A DNA stretch of 32,815 bases from a virus. Where the stretch lies: positions 1 through 32,815 of IMG/VR virus record IMGVR_UViG_3300046517_000749, one strand, 5' to 3'. A program made the position numbers and the translations under genes. Every line of letters starts with the position of its first letter. Position 1 is the first letter of the stretch. The notes under the pieces are model-generated. The model had not been told where the DNA came from. It was given only the letters and a program-made list of their open reading frames with translations, and did no database searches. This document shows positions 13,182 to 20,781 of the stretch, one piece after another.

Positions 13182-14558
13182 TCATCGCGTCGTTCCGCGT
13201 GCCACGACGGCGCTTGCCCCGCCCATATCCCTCGCTCCTAGCAGCCACAGATCGACGATGCCGCGCTGGAGTTGCTGCGGGCTTGTTCCGAGAAGCGAGC
13301 CGTTGACGTTGATGATGACCGTTGGGGCTCCACGGCTACCGCCTGGCTGCGCGAGGGCCAGCGCGGACGCGCCCCCGGCCGACGACTCACTGCCGCCTCC
13401 CAGAGCCCGAGACGCCAAACCCGCCGCGACCCCCACAGCCCCGAAGGCCGCCGCCGCCATCAGGAATTGGTGCGGCGTCCCCTGGGTGGCGATTGCGCCG
13501 ATCCCCGTTGATGACATGATGGCGCAAGCCACGTTCCAGAGCGCATAGGCAAAGGCCATCTGCGCCAGTGACTTCATCATGCCCGCCAAGGCATCGCGCA
13601 CGCTCTGTCCAGCCCCGGCGAATGCATTCGTCAGGATCGACGCCATCGTCTGAACTGCGATCGTCATTGCATCGAACGCAAAATGCACCTTGTCGCACTG
13701 CTCCGCGATGCCCTTCAGTTGCTTTTGGTACTCGGTCAATTTGGGAAGCTGCGGCCCCAGTCCCTTCACGAGCTTGTCCCACGTCTCGCCCATCTTCCCG
13801 GACTTGTCGTTGAGGTTCGCGGTGCTGTCGGTCAGCGCGTCGATGTGCTTGGTCGTGTCCTCCAGCCACTTTGGGTATTCCTCCAGAACCTTCGGCTCCA
13901 TCCACGGCTGCTTCGGCCCGTACACGTCTTGCCCGCCGTAGGGCGCGAGGTTGCCCTTCGGCTTCTTCTTCGTCGGGTCGTAGATGTTGTTGGAGTCGAA
14001 GCCCTTCGGCAGTAGAGGACCGATGAACGCCGACTGGGGTGCCTGGCCGGTCGCCTCCAGATACTTCGCGCCCAACTTGAACACGTCGATCATCTCGCCG
14101 GCCGTCGTGTTGCCCCACATGTAGCGGAGCATCACGCCGATCTTCGTCTCGCCGAGTTTGGCGATGCCATTTCCGATGGCTTCGATGTAGACCGACGCCG
14201 CCGCCAGGATGTCGTTGAGCCCGATGAGCGAGTCGATCAGCTTGCTCAACTGACTGGGGGCGCGATCGAGCTGCTCCGAGAAGAACTTGAAGTTCTCAGT
14301 GCTGTTCAGGATCGCAGTCTCGAACGACTTCAGGGAGCTGATCGCCCCGGCAACGGTGAAGCCACCGAGGACTGCCCCGGCGATGTGCCGCAGCGATAGG
14401 AAGCGCTCCTCGATCTTGTCGAGAGCGATGCCGCCGGTCTTCTCGAACCGCGTGAGGGTGGCGGCGCTCTCATCGACCGCATCGTTCCCGGCGGCCATGT
14501 TCTTGACCATGCCGGTCGTATCGACGGTGACGTTCGCGAGGACGAGGGTCTCGGCCAT
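13182..14558 (-). CDS. Tail tape measure protein (short)
   Basis: 458 residues. It has long helical stretches, hydrophobic middle segments (ALWNVACAIMSSTGIGAIA and FLMAAAAFGAVGVAAGLASR) and a Gly/Ser/Ala-rich C-terminus, typical of tape measure proteins that set tail length and pass into the host envelope. It follows the frameshifted chaperone pair by one base, the standard order. At about 1.5 angstrom per residue the tail would be short for a siphovirus, roughly 70 nm. No transglycosylase or peptidase domain is seen. Confidence 0.78.
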   Translation of the reverse strand: MAETLVLANVTVDTTGMVKNMAAGNDAVDESAATLTRFEKTGGIALDKIEERFLSLRHIAGAVLGGFTVAGAISSLKSFETAILNSTENFKFFSEQLDRAPSQLSKLIDSLIGLNDILAAASVYIEAIGNGIAKLGETKIGVMLRYMWGNTTAGEMIDVFKLGAKYLEATGQAPQSAFIGPLLPKGFDSNNIYDPTKKKPKGNLAPYGGQDVYGPKQPWMEPKVLEEYPKWLEDTTKHIDALTDSTANLNDKSGKMGETWDKLVKGLGPQLPKLTEYQKQLKGIAEQCDKVHFAFDAMTIAVQTMASILTNAFAGAGQSVRDALAGMMKSLAQMAFAYALWNVACAIMSSTGIGAIATQGTPHQFLMAAAAFGAVGVAAGLASRALGGGSESSAGGASALALAQPGGSRGAPTVIINVNGSLLGTSPQQLQRGIVDLWLLGARDMGGASAVVARGTTR

Positions 14559-14864
14559 CTAGCCGTCTCCCTTCGGCCGGTGCTCCTCGACGAGGGAGTG
14601 CAGGCGGATCAGGCGCTGCGCCATCTCCGGCCACTCATCACGGTCGATGCCGTCGATCTCCATGGCCGACTTCACCGCATCCAGAGAGAGCGCCGACGAC
14701 ATCCCGGCGAACTGGCCGGCCAGGTAGCGCGCGTAGAAGACCATCAGGTCGAGGTTGTCGGGGCTCGCCGACTCACGCCATGCCGAATACATGGAAAGGT
14801 CACGCGGCGTGGCTCCGTCGGCCTGGCGCTTCCGTTCGTTGTCGGCGACGAGCATCTCTCCCAT
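14559..14864 (-). CDS. Tail assembly chaperone, downstream (-1 frame) part
   Basis: 101 residues if started at ATG 14864. The frame is open upstream to the slippery site at 14918-14924, and the joined reading (RERRQRLDLELERIVPKW then MGEMLVADNERKRQ) has no stop. This matches the gpG/gpGT arrangement of lambda-type phages, where a minority -1 frameshift makes a long chaperone that bridges tape measure and tube protein. The gene lies between the upstream chaperone and the tape measure, as expected. Confidence 0.75.
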   Translation of the reverse strand: MGEMLVADNERKRQADGATPRDLSMYSAWRESASPDNLDLMVFYARYLAGQFAGMSSALSLDAVKSAMEIDGIDRDEWPEMAQRLIRLHSLVEEHRPKGDG

Positions 14865-14890
14865 CCACTTCGGGACGATCCGTTCGAGTT

Positions 14891-15226
14891 CTAGGTCGAG
14901 ACGCTGCCGCCGCTCGCGAAAAAAGCGTCCTGCCTCCCGACCGCCTCGGTGATCTCCTGGAGCGCCGACCCGATGGCGCCCATGACGCGCGCGAGGCTCT
15001 CGGGCTCGTACTGCACGGGCTCGCCGCCTCGGGACACGTCGCCACGCCAGTCCTTGACGTAGGCCTTGCAGAACTCCACGAGGTAGTCCTGCGCCCGACC
15101 GTCGGCGACTTCCGTCTCGCGGAAGATGCCCAGCGAGCGCATCTTGCGGCGGAACTTCTCGCCGTCCGCCGGGCTCGCGTACTGCACGAGCACCTCGACG
15201 CCCGCGAGCGGTCCCGACAGCTTCAC
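14891..15226 (-). CDS. Tail assembly chaperone, upstream (gpG-like) part
   Basis: 111 residues from a GTG at 15226. It is mostly an alpha/beta domain (VEVLVQYASPADGEKFRRKM, then YLVEFCKAYVKDWRGDV), of a size usual for tail chaperones encoded after the tube protein. It ends AFFASGGSVST. The AFF codons lie on the slippery run, so a -1 slip replaces the last nine residues with the downstream chaperone domain. Confidence 0.75.
   Translation of the reverse strand: MKLSGPLAGVEVLVQYASPADGEKFRRKMRSLGIFRETEVADGRAQDYLVEFCKAYVKDWRGDVSRGGEPVQYEPESLARVMGAIGSALQEITEAVGRQDAFFASGGSVST
14918..14924 (-). promoter_or_regulatory. Programmed -1 frameshift site in tail chaperone genes
   Basis: Minus-strand heptamer T TTT TTC in phase with the upstream gene (codons GCT TTT TTC). 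A -1 slip continues as CGC GAG CGG into the frame of the 14559-14864 gene without a stop. The phase, position and gene order are all as known for lambda-like G/GT. Confidence 0.75.
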
Positions 15227-15284
15227 CCAGCGCAGTTTCGGCGCCGTCAGTTCATCCAGGTTGAGCGTAGAGCCCCCTTTCGAG

Positions 15285-16265
15285 TTAGGTCTGCACGAGC
15301 GAGAACGAGTCCTCGCCCGCGTCGGTGTTGGCGCGCGCGACCCCTTCGAGCGCGGCCGTGGTGATGGTGTCCCGGTCCCCGAGCGTGCCCTTGGTGTACT
15401 GCGCGTTCGGGATCGTCAGGTTGAACTGGTTGTAGTTCGTGCCGTTCGACGGGAAGACGCCGGTCGTGATGCTGGCGAGGGCGCCCGTGAGCCACTCGTT
15501 CCACCAGTTCTTGGTCGCCGCGAGCTCCTCTTCCGGATCGACGGTGAAGGTGACCTTCCGGCCGCCGATCTGGTAGGCGAAGCACCCGGTCGTGGTGTTC
15601 GGTGACGGCCGCAGACCGATGACGTTCCCCACGTCGAGGGTGATGCCCTTGAGACGCGCCGTCGCGTATCCGGTGACAGTCATCACCGCCCCGAGGAACG
15701 GGGGTTCGACCACCGTCGAGTAGGTCGGCGAGAGGAGGGCGACGTCGGTCGGGGTGTTCAGGCAGCCCTCGAAGGAGAACTCCGCGAGCACCGGGATGCC
15801 GACGCTGAAGGTCAACTTCACGTTGCCGACCGCGCCGTGGATCAGGTACTGCTTCCCGTCCCGGTAGAGGGCGACCGAGCAGTTCGAGCCGGTGACGTAG
15901 GTCGTGGCGATTGTCACCGACGGTCCCCAGGTGGCGATCTCGTTCGGGTTGGCGCCGGAGTAGACCACGTCGAGGCCGCAGCCCTTGAACGGCACGGTGA
16001 AGTCGGAGGGATTGCCGACGAGGGGCGCCGTCGAGGTGCCGCGCAGGTACATCTTGAAACCGATCTTCGCCATGCGCGATCCGATGACGACGCCGCGGGA
16101 GTCGAACGACCTGGTGAGCGCCATGCGTTCGGTGACGATGGGCGTCGGCTCCCACGTCGGCCGGTCGGTCGTGAGGATGACGTTCCCGGCGGCGAGCGTC
16201 TCCGCGGTCCCCGCGACGGCTTCCTGCTTGATGGCCACCTGATTCCGATCCGCGAGAAGCGGCAT
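15285..16265 (-). CDS. Tail tube (major tail) protein
   Basis: 326 residues, ATG 16265 six bases after AGGAG. The opening LADRNQVAIKQEAVAGTAET is a hallmark of siphovirus tube proteins. The rest alternates beta strands (KIGFKMYLRGTSTA, VKLTFSVGIPVLAEFSFEG, GGRKVTFTVDPEEE), as in the phage tube/Hcp fold. It lies between the tail terminator candidate and the chaperone genes. High expression is expected, and it has the best ribosome site in the tail block. Confidence 0.75.
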   Translation of the reverse strand: MPLLADRNQVAIKQEAVAGTAETLAAGNVILTTDRPTWEPTPIVTERMALTRSFDSRGVVIGSRMAKIGFKMYLRGTSTAPLVGNPSDFTVPFKGCGLDVVYSGANPNEIATWGPSVTIATTYVTGSNCSVALYRDGKQYLIHGAVGNVKLTFSVGIPVLAEFSFEGCLNTPTDVALLSPTYSTVVEPPFLGAVMTVTGYATARLKGITLDVGNVIGLRPSPNTTTGCFAYQIGGRKVTFTVDPEEELAATKNWWNEWLTGALASITTGVFPSNGTNYNQFNLTIPNAQYTKGTLGDRDTITTAALEGVARANTDAGEDSFSLVQT

Positions 16266-16274
16266 GTCTATCTC

Positions 16275-16817
16275 CTACCGCGCCTCGATGCGGCGCACGT
16301 TGACGGGCACGGTGACCGTGCGGACGATGGCTCCGGACTCCTGCGCCTGCGCCGGCCCGAGCTGCACGGTGCCGGCCGTCTCGACGACGGTCGTCGCGGT
16401 CGGCGACCCCCACCGGACCGGATCCGCCAGGGTGTCGAGCCCGTTGTGGGCGATGAGCAGCAGCCGGCAGAGTCCGGCGGCGTAGCGGAAGCACATCTGC
16501 TGCAACCGGAGCGGGTTCGGACTTGAGACCCCGAGCGTGACGTGGACCATGCACTCGGCTCGGTAGACGGCGTTCAGGCGGCCCCCGAACTCGGTCGCGC
16601 GGGCCTCGACTGGGTCGAACTGCTGCAGCCGCATCGAGAACGCCGGGTAGGACGTGATGTCCGTGCGGTCCCACTGGAAGTAGTCGCCGTTGGAGATGTC
16701 CGGGGTCGCGAAGTCGTTCCCCTCCTCGGTGTCGATCAGGTTCAACTCGGCGGGGAGGTAGTCCTGCAGCACCTGGATGATGCGCGCTGGAATCGGGGAG
16801 GCCATCCGGAGGCTCAC
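16275..16817 (-). CDS. Putative tail terminator protein
   Basis: 180 residues from a GTG at 16817 sharing GTGA with the upstream gene. An alpha/beta pattern begins PARIIQVLQDYLPAELNLID, then FSMRLQQFDPVEARATEFGG and VHVTLGVSSPNPLRLQQM. It sits immediately before the tube gene and after the gp10-like gene, which is the usual place of the lambda gpU-type terminator that caps the tail. Family inferred from order and size. Confidence 0.5.
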   Translation of the reverse strand: MSLRMASPIPARIIQVLQDYLPAELNLIDTEEGNDFATPDISNGDYFQWDRTDITSYPAFSMRLQQFDPVEARATEFGGRLNAVYRAECMVHVTLGVSSPNPLRLQQMCFRYAAGLCRLLLIAHNGLDTLADPVRWGSPTATTVVETAGTVQLGPAQAQESGAIVRTVTVPVNVRRIEAR

Positions 16818-17392
16818 GGGAGCCTCGCGGCGCCCCGCGCGATCTGCGGGATGCGCTCCTGCGTGTACCAGCGGACGAACGCCTGGCGCAGCGCATCGAG
16901 CATGGCGGCGGTCTTGCCGATGGGGTCCCGGACGGGCAGCGAGGTCCCCGGACGCTTGAAGACCCGGCGGCCGAGGCCACTCTGCGGCGCCTTGTCCCCG
17001 AGCGCCGGGTTTCCGGCGGCGTGCGCGGCAGCCGCGGCCGAGGCGGCCCCGAACGAGAAGGTCCCGGTCGCTTCCCCGGTGGGGCTGTACTTCTGGATGT
17101 AGTTGGCGTTCGTGGCACCGGTGAGCCTCGACTTCATGTCCCCGGTGAGCGTCAGGATGCCCCGCAGACCGCCGAACTTGGCCTTCCGCGCCCGGTACTT
17201 CGGGGAGAGCGCTTTCCACGCCCCGCCGGCGCTCAGGGCGCCCTCGGAGGCGAAGATGGCGGTCTCCTGCTGCCGGTGCACCTGCCCGAGGCGCACGAGC
17301 ACCGGGCCCGCCATGTCGGCGTGCGTGATCTTGGTCGCCTCGGCGAGGCTCCGGAGCCGGTTGAACGCCTCCGGCTTGGGCGTCACGGTCAT
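16814..17392 (-). CDS. Tail completion/neck protein, HK97 gp10 or Mu gpG-like
   Basis: 192 residues from ATG 17392 (TGATG). The segment GAWKALSPKYRARKAKFGG followed by GILTLTGDMKSRLTG matches the W-x-x-L-S-P-x-Y and L-x-x-T-G-x-(M/L) landmarks of virion morphogenesis/tail completion proteins that join head and tail. The Ala-rich middle (GAASAAAAAHAAG) is a linker. Position between connector and tail terminator agrees. Confidence 0.7.
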   Translation of the reverse strand: MTVTPKPEAFNRLRSLAEATKITHADMAGPVLVRLGQVHRQQETAIFASEGALSAGGAWKALSPKYRARKAKFGGLRGILTLTGDMKSRLTGATNANYIQKYSPTGEATGTFSFGAASAAAAAHAAGNPALGDKAPQSGLGRRVFKRPGTSLPVRDPIGKTAAMLDALRQAFVRWYTQERIPQIARGAARLP

Positions 17393-18186
17393 CACCAGAC
17401 TGACCCCATGCCGAAGGTGATCCCGATGTCCTGGACGGTCTGAGCGTCCGCCGGCTGCGTGTCGCCGCTGACGATGTAGTCGGTCGCGAGCCCGGGCCCG
17501 GCTGCCTTGATCTCGATTTGCAGGTAGCCGTCCGCCTTGGCGGTCCCGGTGTACTGCTCCCACATCGCCTGAAGCGTGCCGATCCGGTCGGTCTTCGAGG
17601 GGGAGACGGCGAAGGTCTGCGCGATGGTGTAGTCGAGCGCGGCCCCGATGGCGTTCGCTTCCCGGAGGATGTCCTGAATCCGCGAGCCGTTGGTCACCGT
17701 CATCGGCGTGACCGAGGTCCCCCGCGCCAGGCACATCGACTGCAACAGGGACGCCCGCGCCTCCGCGAAGCCGGCCGTCTCGCTGTCGTTCGGGTCGGAG
17801 TTGGAATCGATGGAGGTCTGCACCCAGCGCTCGATGTCCGCCTCGGAGCAGAAGGCGCTCGCGTAGGACGGGATGAACACGGCGCCGGCGGACAGAACCT
17901 CGATGTCGGAGAAGCGGTACTGCCGCTGCATCGTGCCGGCGTTCAGTTCCTGCAGGCTGAGGATGTACCGGCCGGAGGTGTTCGGGGTGAACGCGACGAC
18001 GTAGGTCCCGGTCACCGAGGTAGCCGCCCACGAGACGCTCTCGGCCGCGGCCGCGATCGTGGTCCCGTTGTCGTAGAGGAGCGTCAGCGCCACGTCGGCG
18101 GGGCTGGTGAGGCCGCCGACAGGGGTCGTCCCGGTGGGGTCGAGCACCGTCCAGGCGTTCCGGTAGACGTTCCCCGCGACCGGCAT
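17392..18186 (-). CDS. Head-tail connector-like protein with N-terminal Ig-like domain
   Basis: 264 residues, TGATG with the gene above. Residues about 1-95 (DVALTLLYDNGTTI, then TGTYVVAFTPNTSGRYILSL) resemble a bacterial Ig-like beta-sandwich. From about 110 on the protein is helical (SEADIERWVQTSIDS, RIQDILREANAIGAALDY), like gp6-type adaptor proteins. If right, this is a fusion of a surface-type Ig domain to a connector. Both halves are tentative. Confidence 0.45.
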   Translation of the reverse strand: MPVAGNVYRNAWTVLDPTGTTPVGGLTSPADVALTLLYDNGTTIAAAAESVSWAATSVTGTYVVAFTPNTSGRYILSLQELNAGTMQRQYRFSDIEVLSAGAVFIPSYASAFCSEADIERWVQTSIDSNSDPNDSETAGFAEARASLLQSMCLARGTSVTPMTVTNGSRIQDILREANAIGAALDYTIAQTFAVSPSKTDRIGTLQAMWEQYTGTAKADGYLQIEIKAAGPGLATDYIVSGDTQPADAQTVQDIGITFGMGSVW

Positions 18187-18722
18187 CAGGCCACCATCGC
18201 GCCGGAGGGCACCGCGTAGGAGTTCGTCGCCGCGATGTAGGTGATGCTGCCGGAGACGAGAGAGATGTCGTTGCTGCCGACTTGACCGAACATCGACTGC
18301 ACGCAAACTTCCAAGCCGACCAGATCCGCCGCGCTCCAGGCGAGGCCCGTGATCGGGTTGGTCGAGAAGGTGCGGGTCGCCACCGAGTACGAGACGCCGG
18401 CCGTGAACGCGGTCGGGTCGAAGCCGGTCGCGCTGCCCCGGGCGAAGCCGATCTGCAGGTCCGGGTGGGTGGCGCCGACCTTGACGGCCGCCACGTTCAC
18501 CGTGAGGCTCTGCGGGATCATGTGCTCGGCCATCAGCATCACGGGGAAGCTGATGATGCCGGCTGGCAGCACGAGCCTCCCGAGGTTGATCTTCGTGGCG
18601 CCGCTGTCGTGAGTGGTGCCGTTCGAGTCGTCGATGCACTGGTAGGCGAACGGGGCGCCGGAGAAGGACGCCCAGCCCTGCCAGTAGCCGTCGCCCTGGA
18701 TGGTCAGCGGGAGGGTCGGCAC
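18186..18722 (-). CDS. Virion protein of unknown function
   Basis: 178 residues from a GTG at 18722. It is beta-rich, with PTLPLTIQGDGYWQGWASFS and ATKINLGRLVLPAGIISFPV. It lies between capsid and connector genes in a run of similar-sized beta-rich proteins, so a decoration or head-tail accessory role is possible. There is no family match I can name. Confidence 0.55.
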   Translation of the reverse strand: MPTLPLTIQGDGYWQGWASFSGAPFAYQCIDDSNGTTHDSGATKINLGRLVLPAGIISFPVMLMAEHMIPQSLTVNVAAVKVGATHPDLQIGFARGSATGFDPTAFTAGVSYSVATRTFSTNPITGLAWSAADLVGLEVCVQSMFGQVGSNDISLVSGSITYIAATNSYAVPSGAMVA

Positions 18723-18729
18723 GGCCCGC

Positions 18730-19284
18730 TTACTCTTCGGTCCAGAGGATCGTGTAGGCGTGCGTCTGTCCGCCGACGAGCGCGGCGCCCGCGAAGTTGA
18801 CCGCGATGTTCTCGGCGGCCCCTCGGAGGATCACCGGCTGCACGTACTGCGCCGGGTGGAACGCCTGCGACATGGGGAGCAATTCGAAGCCGGCATCCAG
18901 CGTCACGCCCGCGAAGGAAGCCGGAATGGCGGCGGGGCTCGGGAGCCGGAGTGTGTTGATCGTTCCGATTGCAGCCCCGAGACCGCCGGGGTTGGCGGTG
19001 TAGTGCCCGACCGTGACGGTCGAGGCGGGAGCGAGGGTGTCCATCGGCACGGCCGTTGCCGCGACGAAGGTGCCGGTCGTGTCCAGCGCCGACCGCTTGA
19101 TGACGGCGTACTGCTGAGAGCCGGCCGCCGTGTTCGTGGTCGTCAGCTTCAGCGAGATGAGGATGATCGTCTTCGTCGCCGAGCCGGTGATGGTGATGAT
19201 GTCGGTCGGCGTCGCCACCGGTGTGAACGTCGAGGAGGCGCAATAGGTCGTCCTGCGAGTCGGCTGTGCGTAGTTCCCGTGCAT
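18730..19284 (-). CDS. Virion protein of unknown function
   Basis: 184 residues, starting MHGNYAQPTRRTTYCASSTF. Thr/Ala-rich beta strands dominate (DIITITGSATKTIILISLKL; LGAAIGTINTLRLPSP). It follows the major capsid gene after a terminator-like hairpin. The composition suggests a capsid-surface or head-tail protein. Not recognised. Confidence 0.55.
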   Translation of the reverse strand: MHGNYAQPTRRTTYCASSTFTPVATPTDIITITGSATKTIILISLKLTTTNTAAGSQQYAVIKRSALDTTGTFVAATAVPMDTLAPASTVTVGHYTANPGGLGAAIGTINTLRLPSPAAIPASFAGVTLDAGFELLPMSQAFHPAQYVQPVILRGAAENIAVNFAGAALVGGQTHAYTILWTEE

Positions 19285-19302
19285 CTCCTCACCTCACGTC
19301 AG

Positions 19303-19334
19303 AAAGGCGGGGGCCGCTCGTACCGGCCCCCGCC
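19303..19334 (-). terminator. Strong hairpin after the major capsid gene
   Basis: An eleven-bp perfect stem (19306-19316 with 19324-19334, GGCGGGGGCCG and its complement) with a seven-base loop, followed on the minus strand by TTTCTG. The T-tract is short, so partial termination or 3'-end protection of the capsid mRNA is more likely than a full stop. Confidence 0.6.
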
Positions 19335-19348
19335 CATTCGTTGCCGTC

Positions 19349-20314
19349 TTACGAGAAGGTGATCTGCTGCGCTCCCTGCCACTGCCAGGGGAAGTAGGCG
19401 AACGCGGCCCACGAGCGGAGCCAGCCCTCACCCTTGTTCCAGTCGTCGCTGTCGTCGTTCCCGATGTTCGTGTTGAACTGCCAGTCGGACAGCGTGCCGA
19501 GCGCCAGAGCCTGCTCGTCGGCCTCCCCGTCACCGGCGAACAGGAACGCCTTGGTGAACGCGCCGCTCGTCAGCCCCGTGGTGGTGCAGTAGGCCGAAGC
19601 GATCAGCTCGACCAGGCCACGGAATCGTCCGGTCGCGCCGGACGCGTCGATGCTCTGCTGCGACATCGTCGGGTTGACCACCGTGTTGAACGCCGAGTAC
19701 TGCGAGACGTGGCAGAGGAGCTTGAACTTGCCGACGCCTTCGTTGACCGGCGTGCCCTGGTCATCGACCACCGCCAGAAACTTGGCGATCGCCGCGATGA
19801 GGGCGGCCTCCGCGTTCACGCCGGTCAGGGCCGATCCGATTCCGGTTCCGGTGTTGGTGTTGTCCTGGTTGGTGCCGCTCTCCGGATGCGCCGAGGAGAA
19901 CAGCGCCACGGCGTCGTAGCCGAGCGCGGTCGTCGAGATGAGGGCCTGACACAGCGTCCGGTCCATCCCCTTGACCGCCTTCGATGCGAGCTGCGAGGTC
20001 TTGTTCCGCACCTCGTCGAACTTGCTGACGGCGATGGAGCGGCGGATCGGCACGGTCTGCTCCCACTCGTAGGCCGTGCAGGTGACGGTCCAGTCCTTGA
20101 GTAGGATGCCCTGGCGCTCGCCTCCTCCGGCCACACCGGACATCTGACGGATTTCCGGCACTGAGCCGAGCGAGGTGAAGATGGTGGTGAGCTCGCCGAG
20201 CGTCTTCGGCATGGACAGGCGCGAGTAAAAGCGCTTGTTCTGGGCGCGTTCCACGGACGAGTAGAAGTCGTCGTGGATGATGTCGGTGTTGACGTTTGCA
20301 TTTACCGGCCACAT
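19349..20314 (-). CDS. Major capsid protein, Mu gpT-like
   Basis: 321 residues. It has features of the Mu gpT-type capsid family: an N-terminal helical arm, FYSRLSMPKTLGELTTIFTS, a central strand pair with WEQTVPIRRSIAVSKFDEV, and the segment LGYDAVALFSSAHPESG that corresponds to the L-F-S-x-x-H motif after the helix. It stands between the decoration candidate and connector genes. A strong hairpin follows it. HK97-fold membership is known for this family; here it is inferred by similarity. Confidence 0.75.
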   Translation of the reverse strand: MWPVNANVNTDIIHDDFYSSVERAQNKRFYSRLSMPKTLGELTTIFTSLGSVPEIRQMSGVAGGGERQGILLKDWTVTCTAYEWEQTVPIRRSIAVSKFDEVRNKTSQLASKAVKGMDRTLCQALISTTALGYDAVALFSSAHPESGTNQDNTNTGTGIGSALTGVNAEAALIAAIAKFLAVVDDQGTPVNEGVGKFKLLCHVSQYSAFNTVVNPTMSQQSIDASGATGRFRGLVELIASAYCTTTGLTSGAFTKAFLFAGDGEADEQALALGTLSDWQFNTNIGNDDSDDWNKGEGWLRSWAAFAYFPWQWQGAQQITFS

Positions 20315-20324
20315 GGCAGGCTCC

Positions 20325-20780
20325 TTACGCCGTCTCGGCGGTGACGGCCTTCTGACCCTGATCGATGTAGCCGCTGACGGCGGTCACTTCGATCATGATG
20401 ATTCGGCCGAAGGCTGAGGTGTTCCCCGCCGCGGTCGCGGTGAGGTCCGCCGGGTTGTCGCTCGATGCGAGCTGGTAGACGGTCCCGAACCCGGTGGCAG
20501 CGGCGATAGCCGCGACTCCGGTGAACCAGATCACCCCGTTGATCCAGCAGGGGATCGTGTGCGACGAGGCCCCCGTGGTCACCGTCTGCTTCTCGACGAT
20601 GCCGTAGGGGATGTCGGTCGTGACCGCGTTGCTGATCTTGATCAGGTTCGAGGCCACGGCCGCGGTCGCGATGGCGCCGCGGTAGAAGGTCGCCGCGCCC
20701 GCGCAGGCCGCCTCGATCTTCAGGTTGCCGTGGTTGCTGGGGATGCGCCAGCCGGTGAATGAAGCGCTGAGAGCGGCCAC
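20325..20780 (-). CDS. Capsid decoration/stabilisation-like protein
   Basis: 151 residues. The sequence runs as short hydrophobic beta strands (TFYRGAIATAAVASNLIKIS; IPYGIVEKQTVTTGASS; GFGTVYQLASSDNPADLTA), like small capsid-associated beta-barrel proteins encoded between protease and major capsid genes. No catalytic motif. It is two codons from the protease/scaffold stop. Confidence 0.5.
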   Translation of the reverse strand: MAALSASFTGWRIPSNHGNLKIEAACAGAATFYRGAIATAAVASNLIKISNAVTTDIPYGIVEKQTVTTGASSHTIPCWINGVIWFTGVAAIAAATGFGTVYQLASSDNPADLTATAAGNTSAFGRIIMIEVTAVSGYIDQGQKAVTAETA

Positions 20781-20781
20781 G

